Of a DNA stretch of 64,000 nucleotides, positions 57,117 through 64,000 are shown one piece after another. The DNA comes from Asterochloris sp. CNOR1 (taxonomy: Eukaryota; Chlorophyta; Trebouxiophyceae; Trebouxiales; Trebouxiaceae): contig OZ017753.1 in NCBI GenBank assembly GCA_963969365.1, positions 1,054,001 to 1,118,000 of the forward strand, given 5' to 3'. The number at the start of each line of letters is the position of its first letter. The stretch's first letter is position 1. A program made the position numbers and the translations under genes. A model generated the notes under the pieces. It was not told the origin of the DNA. It made no database searches and saw only the letters and a program-made list of their open reading frames with translations.

Positions 57117-60100
57117 ATGGCTAGCCCTCTGGCCCTTTCTCCATCAGTGAGTTCGCCCAGAATTGCAGGCCAGCAAATGATGTATTTGCGCTCCATCTGG
57201 CGCAGTCAAACCTAAAATGTAAATTGCGACCCTGCGAGACCCGCACATGGCGACCAAACAGCAGAGTCAGAAGAAAGCTTTGGTGACTGCCCTCATATTG
57301 TGTAGCATCAAAACTATTGTACAAGCAGGCATTGCGTTGGTTGCTACTCACCATGTCTGCTGCTGCAGGAGCTGAGCTGGACATATGGCTTGTGTGTGTC
57401 AGCAGGCCTGCTCAACATCTCGGTGAGTCTTCCGCCTGGAAGCATGCCTGCAGGGTGGCCATTGTCCACCAGTGTCGGCTCCTGCAGCGAGTCAGTTTTG
57501 CGCTGCCATGCCTCTGAGACTGCCTTGCAAATGGCATGTAGTGTGTTCCTCACTGTGCTGCTTGCCAGCTTGTACAGCCCTGGTGTCTGAGAATGGGGAG
57601 GTCTCATCCCTCGCTCGACTCTGCAGACGACGCGGCGGGAGCGCATGTGCTATGCGGCAGCCCACACCCTGGTCATCTATGATTGCCAGGAGCGGCAGCA
57701 GGCCCTGCTGCAGGGCCACTGCAACGCAATCACCTGCCTGGCCACCACAGACGACAGGACAGTCATCGCCTCAGCAGACCAGGGGCCTGACTCCCTCATC
57801 GTGCTGTGGGACGCAGAGACAGGCAACCCCATCAGGACCCTGCCACGGCCGCATGCTGCTGGTGTGCAGGCCATGGACCTGACTGCAGACGGGCGCCAGC
57901 TGGTCACTGTCAGCGCCCCCTGCGAAGGTGTGCAGGAGCTGGCACGCTGGGACCTCAGCAGCCCTGCCAAGGTAAAGGCGGTGCTGGTCTGTGGATTCCT
58001 GCAGTTGAGGCAGAGCTGGCAGCTGCCACTGCTTCTAGCCGAGGTCCGCAGGCCATGCACCTGACAGCCGACTTGCATTAGCTGATCACAGTCAGTGCCC
58101 CTACTGATGAGAGGGCTTGCCGCACTGAGACCTCATCAGCCCCTGCAAGGTTGGGGCAGTGTTGTCCATTGCTTAGGACAGCCGTGCAGCTGGCAGCTGG
58201 CACTTCTGAAAGCAAAGGCGTCGACCATCAGCAGCCCTGCCAAGGCGGCGCAGGAGCCTGCGGGCGCTCAAGGTCTGCAACCTCGGCGCCCCTGTAAAGG
58301 CAGCGCCACTTCAGCAAGCTGGCAGGCTGTGCAAGTGCTGCAGCCACAGCAGGCCCATCAGGGTCTGTGCTGTGCAGATTGGTGACATTCAGGCTATGTG
58401 GGTGTGCACGAAAGTGCCGTTCTGCAGTTCCATCGCAAAGCCATGGGCTGTGGTGGTGCGCCGCATGCTGTGCCCCAGCACTTCTGTGTCAGGCGCCGCC
58501 GTGGGCCATGAACTTCTCACACCACGCTGTCGTCTCCCTTGCAGGTGCCCACAGCCTGCATGAGGATCCCTTCAGGTGATGAGCAGACCACAGTGCGCTT
58601 CGACCCCAGGGATTCAGCAGAGGTGCGCCCAGCTTGCAGCCACCCCATTCTGCGTTGTGTGCATCCCCTGGCCTGCCCCCTGTGACAGGTCCCTGCAGCA
58701 GAGGGAGCTGTACGGCAGCCAATGAGGGGCCATCAACGCCAGCAGGTCTGGCCTGTGATATGCTGCGTGCTGCAGCTGCCTGACGATGGCGTGTTTGGTC
58801 TGCTGAGGCTACATCTGTCTATCTGCTCCACCCGTTGCAGCAATTTGTTTGCACTTCAACATCAACCAAATGCTTACCTGTGCTGCTGCAGATTGTAAGC
58901 AATGGGAGGCTGCGTGTGTACTTCTGGGAGGCCACAGATGCCCAGGTGTCCAGTCTGCGCTTCTACTCGCCGCCCCTGGTAGCTGCAGACTTCAAGCAGA
59001 GCATTGCTGACTTCACCGTCTCCACCTTTCTGCCACGCAGCCACCAGGCAAGTAGAGGCTCTGCAACCATTAATGCTATTCAGGGGCCCTGCTGCTGCAT
59101 GAAGCATGGGCTGGCCAGAGGCTGGTGGTGCCAAGGATTGTCACCAGCTGGCTTTCATAAGGTCAGCTCTGCACTGCACGTTTGTTATGCTCAGAGTAGT
59201 AACCTGTCTGTCAGGGGCATGCATCCGTGGGGCCTTGCTCCAAGTCATCAATGGTGGCAGTTGCGGGTGGTGCAGCTTGCATCAGGCTGCTTCTCAGTTG
59301 TCAGCACATCTCCCGGGGGGCTCATAGATTAGGCCACCTTCTCAGGACTGGCCTTGCCTGCAGTCGTTATGTTCTGGTGCCACCTTGGATGCTGCCCTCT
59401 GCTGCAGGCAGTGACAGGCACCAGGGACGGCGACATCATCCTGTGGGACAAGGGCAGCGCAGGCACAGGCCCAGAAGCAGCTCCTGCCCTGAACAAGCGG
59501 GCAGCCAAGGTCATTCGCATCCACAGCAGCTGCATCACTCACTTGTCCATCGTGGACAAGTTCCTGGTTTCAGGTGCTGCTGACGGCTGCGTGCGCTTCT
59601 TCGATGCCAAGCTGCGCCTGGCGGCCTGGTTTGAGGTGGGTCAATCTGCTTTGGGCTGCAGTCTGGCTGAGGCCCAGCATCCATGGGAGGCTGGCTGCCT
59701 GCATGGCTGGTGGTCCTGAGGATGGTCCACAACCAACAGGACTTTTCAACCCTTTCTCCCTGTGCTGGGATACATGCTGGACACCCGCATGCATGAACTG
59801 ACAGGCAGCCTCATCATGAGCACAGGCTGATCAGCCACTTGAGGAGCCAGCAAGCAGCTGAGGCCTGTATCACCTTGAGCAACCCACTCCCTGTCCCCTG
59901 CAGGACATCAATGCTGGGGAAGTCAGGGCAGTCTCCTTCTCTGCTGCCCCTGCCTCCATCCCCGCCGGCGCAGAGACCGGCGACACCAACCTGTTTGTGG
60001 CCCCAGACTTCATGGTCTCCACAGCTGGGGGCTCCATCCAGTCTGTGCGCTCAGTCTCCTTTGACGACCCAGTTCAAGCCCCAGTGGCCCACTCTGTTGT

Positions 60101-63100
60101 CCTGCAGGTCAGTCACTGGGGGTTCCGTCCCTTCTTGGTCTGTGCCTGCCCTTGCAGCTGTGCCAGAACCTGCAGCGTTGGGGTCGTGAAATGATAAGAT
60201 GCATTCTGCTTTGGACATAGTTTTTACTCATTGACGGTTCTGTGTGCACAAACCAGAGTCCTTGACAAGTTGTCCTCACCCATGCAAGGGTCTTCCTTCG
60301 AGAGTTGCTGGAGGATTTGTCTGACCAGCAGTGTCCTGCAGGGTCTGGTGGCTGACATCAAGGTGCTGGTGGCAAACCCTGTGAGGCCAGAGTTTCTGGC
60401 TGCCGGCGCAGATGGTGTCCTGCAGACCTGGGACTTGACTTCCCATGAACTCAAAGGTGGGTGCTTCCGAGCACTGGCACACTGTGGTTGCAGCAAAGCC
60501 ACCTCTGCATGCCCTGAGGGCACCTCCATTGCCCTGCAAACATGCCCAGCAACAATCTCACGGCACAGCTGTAGCCTGTCTGGAGGCAGTCTGAGGGCAC
60601 TTCCCCCTCAGGGGTGCCCAGGCTGCCCCGGCAGAAAGCAACCCGCCCTCTGCACACCGGAACTCAAGCAGTCCACTGATGCCAAGCGCCCAAGCCACCT
60701 CCTGCTGCTGCTTCAGACTCTGGGCGCATCGAAGGCGCCCCTGGCATCAGATGCATCAAGCAGCCTCCTGCCCGCCGAGCACAGCCCAAATCACCACTTT
60801 TGCTGGCATAGCCCCCAGGCACCCCTTTCCCTGCACACCATGGCTCCAGCCACCCCTGCTGCAGAGCGGTGAAGCTGCCTCCTGCTGCAGAGCGGTGAAG
60901 CTGCCTCCTGCTGCAGAGCGGTGAAGCTGCCTCCTGCTGCCTGCAGACGCAAGGCGCATTGAGGGTGCCCCAGACATCAGCAGCATGACCTTCAGTAGGG
61001 ATGGGGGGCTGCTGGCGCTGGGCTTGGGCAATGGGGGCCTGCGCATCTTGTCAGGCCAGACCTGGGAGGTGGTGGCGGAGATGCGGCATGCCAAGCGGGT
61101 GGGTGGCAGATCCTGCAGGCCGATGCCTGCTTGGCAACATGCGGCCACCCAGCCCAGAGACTGCTGCCCCTGGCCACAAGCTGGCTTCTGGGTCAGATCA
61201 GGCATGCAATGTGCACTGCCCCCTCATGCTGACCTGATGCTCACTGCTGATGCTCTTGGCTAAGACCGCAATACCTCTGTGGTGATGCTCCCAGCTGCCC
61301 CACGCGACCCCTATTCACCCTGGCCCGGGGCGCATGCCGCATGGCCCCGCACAACGCCACTGCCTCTTGTACGGGCTGGATGTCCAGCTGGCTCCTCCAG
61401 CCCAAATACCTCGTGTGACAACGCCACTCCCACTGGGGAAATCGTTGCGTGTCTTGGTGCAGGCGGTGACTCGGCTGACCTTTTCATCTAGTGGGCGCCA
61501 GCTGGCAGCCGCCACCGCCGACCACCACGTGCTGCTGCTGTCGCTGGTGCCCTGGCGGGGGACGCAGACGCGCTGGGAGTACATTGGGCGCCATGCAGCC
61601 CATCATGGGGACATTACAGGGCTGGTGTTTGGGGAAGCGCCCTCTGGCCAGACCAGGCTGTTCTCCATCGGTGAGAGGCTCAGCACTCCCAGTTGTGCTT
61701 CCTTGTGGGAGGTGTTGTGGGGCTGGGTCTGGGGCGAGGCCCTCTCAGGCCAGCCCAGGCTATTCTGCAGAGGTGTAGGGCTTGGCAGTGGGTGAGTGGG
61801 CACACACCAGGCCCTGAGGGGCAGACCGTGAGGGCGAGCAGCTTGCAGTCTTGACTGTTAGCAGGCACTGCGCCGTCCTTTCGGGGCCCCTCTCTCTTTG
61901 TCAAGGTTGACCAAGCTGTTCTGCAGAAGCACTGGCTTGGCAGTGCACATTGTGCTTTCACAGAGGCCTGCATGACTGCGCCTGATCAGCTGCTGGCCCC
62001 CACCCCACTGCATCCCTGCCCGCACCTGCCCTCCTCAGAACGACAAGCGAGCTGCCTTGCACGCAGAGCCCCCTCATCCCTGCAGGCTTGGACGGCATGC
62101 TGGCAGAGTTTGACCTGGAGGGCTCCTCAGTGGGCGCTGGCCTGCGCACAGTCTCCCTGGAGTGCTGCACTCCTGCCGGGGCGGCTCCCTGTGCCCTCAG
62201 CTTTGCCCCGCCGCTGCCCTACTATGCAGAGGGCAGCACCGACACCCTGCTGGTCGCGCCTGACAGCGCACACAAGCTGCGGCTGTACAACAGCGACTCA
62301 CGCCAGCGCGTGGGCACCTTTGCGGGGCCAGTCTTCTGTGGCCCCCTGCAGCAGAGCCTGGTGTTTCGGTGAGCGGCTGCTGTGGGTTTCGCAAGCCTGC
62401 TGGATGTTGCGCTGCCAGCGTGTGCGCACCTTTGCTGGCCTGGCCCTCTGTGGGCCCCTTCAGCAGGGCCTGGTGTCAAGTGCGCCAACCTCAAAGTGGC
62501 TGTATGACCCAGCCTGCAGGATGTCCTGCTGCCAGCATGTGGGCACCCTCTGAGCGCTTGTCAGGCCAGCCAAGCCTGGCATTGGCTTGAATTTGACCAC
62601 AGCATGTGTGCCTGGCCCCCAGGTTGGGCACCTTGGACAAGACCTACACGACCTGCCTGCCCGTCTCCATCAGCCCTCATGTTGACGATGCCTTGACCTG
62701 CAAGCCTGGCAAACTTGGACAAGAGCTGCATGGCCTTCACTTGGCTGATACTTGGTACTCTCAGCATTATATTGCCTTGTGCTGCAGGTCTGGCGCCTCT
62801 GACAAGAGCTACATGGCCTTTCGTGCAGCTGACCGGGTGGTGGGTCTCATGAGCTGGCCGCTGGATGGGGACCCAGCTAAGTCTGTGGGCGTGATTGCAC
62901 ACCCCGGGCCTGTGCTGACGGCCGCGTTGACGCATGATGGGCGCAAGCTGCTGAGTGCAGGGGTGCAGGACGGAGTTGTGAATGTGTGGCAGGTGGGCAG
63001 TATGCTGGGCTCCTGTCCCTCACAACAGTGGCACATGCGAGTTACAAGTCCCCACTCTGCGTTGTTGATGGCCTTATGGTGAAGATGTGAAGAGGTGGCT

Positions 63101-64000
63101 GCTGCTGCTGAGAATGCAGCTGTTTGTTCCATCATCCCCCTGACGGGGATGTGTGAGTGGTGCGGCAGAGGACAACCTGCCTGCTGCATAAGCTTGTTGC
63201 TGCTCTGCAGGTCCACACAGCAGCTCTCGATGCGGCCGTAGCAGCCAGTGCAGCAGGTCAGCAGACACCTTTCAGCAGCCTGCTGGAGGGGTCAGCTGAG
63301 GACTTTAGCCTGGACGATATCCGCGACTACTTCTGCTATGCCCAGATACACAGCCAGGTGAGCATCTGCACTGCATGCTTCCTTGCGCTCAGGGACCTGC
63401 GTGGTATTGTGAGGGCAGATGATGTGAACGCGCAAGGTAAGCAGCTGCTCTTGTGTCAGACAGCATTCTGACTCGCACAGCTATCCTGCTCACTGCAATA
63501 TGGGAACCTCAAGGGGTTGCCACCTTTGCAACCACCCTGCCTGAATCGTCTGCAGGTATGCTGTGCAGGGAGAAGACAGCAGAGTGAAGAGTAGCCCAAT
63601 GGGGCTTTACCGTTGTGGCCACAAACCCACCCACACGGCCTGAATCTGCCCAAGGTCTCATGCAGACAAACAACAACTGAGTCCATTGCAGCTTGAGGGG
63701 GCCATAACTTATCACCTCTACATGCCCTGCCTGTGCCACAATGCCAGCATGCTGTGCAGGAACAGGGCACCACAGTGCAGTGCAGCCTCAGGGCACCAGA
63801 TCCCTGTGACCTTCACCCCCCACCTGACGCCATTCTGCGCTAAGCAGCGCCCCAATGCTCGATGTGCAGGGAGAGGGCAGCGCAGTGCAGCGCAGCCTGA
63901 GGGGGCAAGTTCCTCTGGCCTCCATCCCCCAGTTGTGCCACGCCCTAGGCTTCTACCCTTCAGCCGGGGAGGTTGCAGACATGCAGCGTCAGCTGCAGTA
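57117..64000 (+). CDS. CFAP251: Cilia- and flagella-associated protein 251 (WDR66), 3' partial
   Basis: WD-repeat subunit of the calmodulin- and spoke-associated complex at the base of radial spoke 3, needed for flagellar motility. Exons: 57117-57146 (MASPLALSPS, tentative), 57369-57422 (ELSWTYGLCVSAG), 57627-57971, 58545-58622, 58892-59047, 59408-59635, 59904-60107, 60342-60456, 60947-61098, 61463-61670, 62086-62368, 62788-62992, 63211-63357, 63870 to beyond the window. Phases agree throughout; about 778 residues are present. Diagnostic strings: LLQGHCNAITCLATTDDRTV, ASADQGPDSLIVLWDAETGN, VTGTRDGDIILWDKG, VSGAADGCVRFFDAKLRLA, GVIAHPGPVLTAALTHDGRK. The C-terminal LDDIRDYFCYAQIHSQ and LCHALGFYPSAGEVADM match the EF-hand-like tail of WDR66. 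The donor at 59047 is GC. Its presence implies that the organism makes, or recently made, motile cells. Confidence 0.92.
58100..58255 (+). repeat. Decayed copies of the 3' edge of CFAP251 exon 3
   Basis: The used edge GGACCTCAGCAGCCCTGCCA followed by AG|GTAAAG is echoed at about 58127-58156 (GAGACCTCATCAGCCCCTGC, AAGGTTGGGGCAG) and about 58227-58247 (CCATCAGCAGCCCTGCCAAG, G). Spacing is roughly 100-180 bp within the intron. Confidence 0.65.
60710..60770 (+). repeat. Decayed copy of the 5' edge of the CFAP251 exon at 60947
   Basis: TTCAGACTCTGGGCGCATCG, then AAGGCGCCCCTGGCATCAG, copies the used CTGCAGACGCAAGGCGCATT, then GAGGGTGCCCCAGACATCAG. It lies about 230 bp upstream of the exon. Confidence 0.75.
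60856..60933 (+). repeat. Three exact tandem copies of a 26-bp unit
   Basis: Unit CTGCTGCAGAGCGGTGAAGC plus TGCCTC at 60856-60881, 60882-60907 and 60908-60933, immediately before the acceptor of the exon at 60947. Each unit contains a TGCAG acceptor-like site, so three decoy acceptors precede the used one. Confidence 0.93.
61735..61945 (+). repeat. Decayed copies of the 3' edge of the CFAP251 exon ending at 61670
   Basis: The used GCCCTCTGGCCAGACCAGGC, TGTTCTCCATCG|GTGAG is echoed by GCCCTCTCAGGCCAGCCCAG, GCTATTCTGCAGAGGTG at about 61739-61776. A weaker copy follows at about 61905-61940 (GTTGACCAAGCTGTTCTGCA). Confidence 0.65.
62400..62555 (+). repeat. Decayed copies of the 3' edge of the CFAP251 exon ending at 62368
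   Basis: The used exon end contains CAGCGCGTGGGCACCTTTGC and TGGCCCCCTGCAGCAGAGCC, then TGGTGTTTCG|GTGAGC. About 62414-62486 repeats it as CAGCGTGTGCGCACCTTTGC and GGGCCCCTTCAGCAGGGCCT, then GGTGTCAAGTG. A third short copy, GCTGCCAGCATGTGGGCACC, lies at about 62529. Confidence 0.85.
62625..62755 (+). repeat. Two decayed copies of the 5' edge of the CFAP251 exon at 62788
   Basis: The used edge CCTCTGACAAGAGCTACATG, GCCTTTCGTGCAGCTGACC is matched by CTTGGACAAGAGCTGCATGG, CCTTCACTTGGCTGATAC at about 62714-62752, and less well by CCTTGGACAAGACCTACACG at about 62631. Confidence 0.75.
63550..63835 (+). repeat. Two decayed copies of the 5' edge of the CFAP251 exon at 63870
   Basis: The used edge is GTGCAG|GGAGAGGGCAGCGC then AGTGCAGCGCAGCCTGAGGG. 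A copy at about 63752-63825 reads TGTGCAGGAACAGGGCACCA, CAGTGCAGTGCAGCCTCAGG and even keeps a CACCCCCCACCTGACGCCA echo of the later exon sequence. An older copy at about 63562 reads TGTGCAGGGAGAAGACAGCA. Spacing is about 115 and 190 bp. Confidence 0.85.

Noticed and set aside
58100-58260. Edge copies in CFAP251 and eIF5B read as mutually exclusive alternative exons
   Set aside because: They lack one splice site, carry stops or frame breaks, and cover only part of the exon, so they cannot replace it.
1-64000. Transposable elements or introner-type mobile introns as the source of intronic repeats
   Set aside because: The copies match only the adjacent exon edge of the same gene, not one another across genes. 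No terminal inverted repeats, target-site duplications or reverse-transcriptase/transposase coding was seen.

Overview
This is nuclear DNA from an intron-dense, GC-rich eukaryote. A green alga fits best, perhaps a trebouxiophyte; the clade is an inference. The plant-type isoprenylcysteine methylesterase and the RH24-type helicase point to the green lineage. The motile-cilium gene CFAP251 excludes seed plants. Almost every intron ends in TGCAG, most exons are 50-300 bp, and about eleven introns use GC instead of GT at the donor. Every gene below was assembled by hand from exons whose phases and protein homology agree. Edges are good to a base or two unless marked approximate.

Layout. 97-4342 (+): isoprenylcysteine methylesterase, 5' end outside the window. 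13772-4907 (-): DEAD-box helicase, DDX42/RH24 type. 14069-16218 (+): peroxin PEX2. 16501-30899 (+): a 33-exon gene for a protein of about 2,167 aa with one C2 domain followed by dehydrin-K-like, Gly/Ser/His-rich repeats. 34959-31491 (-): WW plus GYF domain protein. 35468-36592 (+): unrecognised Cys-containing protein. About 37443-36722 (-): MscS-family channel. About 38617-37821 (-): protein with a p97/VCP-interacting motif. 39260-53117 (+): eIF5B, complete in 24 exons. 54650-56833 (+): small coiled-coil protein. 57117 to beyond 64000 (+): CFAP251/WDR66. No tRNA, rRNA, transposon or CRISPR was found.

These are unlinked housekeeping, stress and ciliary genes, not a pathway cluster. Head-to-head pairs at 13.8-14.1 kb, about 35 kb and about 39 kb may share promoters.

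Two things stand out. First, the C2/dehydrin-like gene was built by tandem duplication of whole exons. All 26 middle exons are multiples of three and lie between phase-1 introns, and a three-exon cassette (His/Gly module, Gly-zipper module, K-like module) recurs. The intron after the ASAAG ending keeps a GC donor each time. Second, introns in at least seven unrelated genes contain one to five decayed copies of the neighbouring exon's edge, splice site included. Copies of an exon's 5' edge lie upstream of it and copies of its 3' edge lie downstream. This suggests that introns here grow by repeated tandem duplication across splice junctions.
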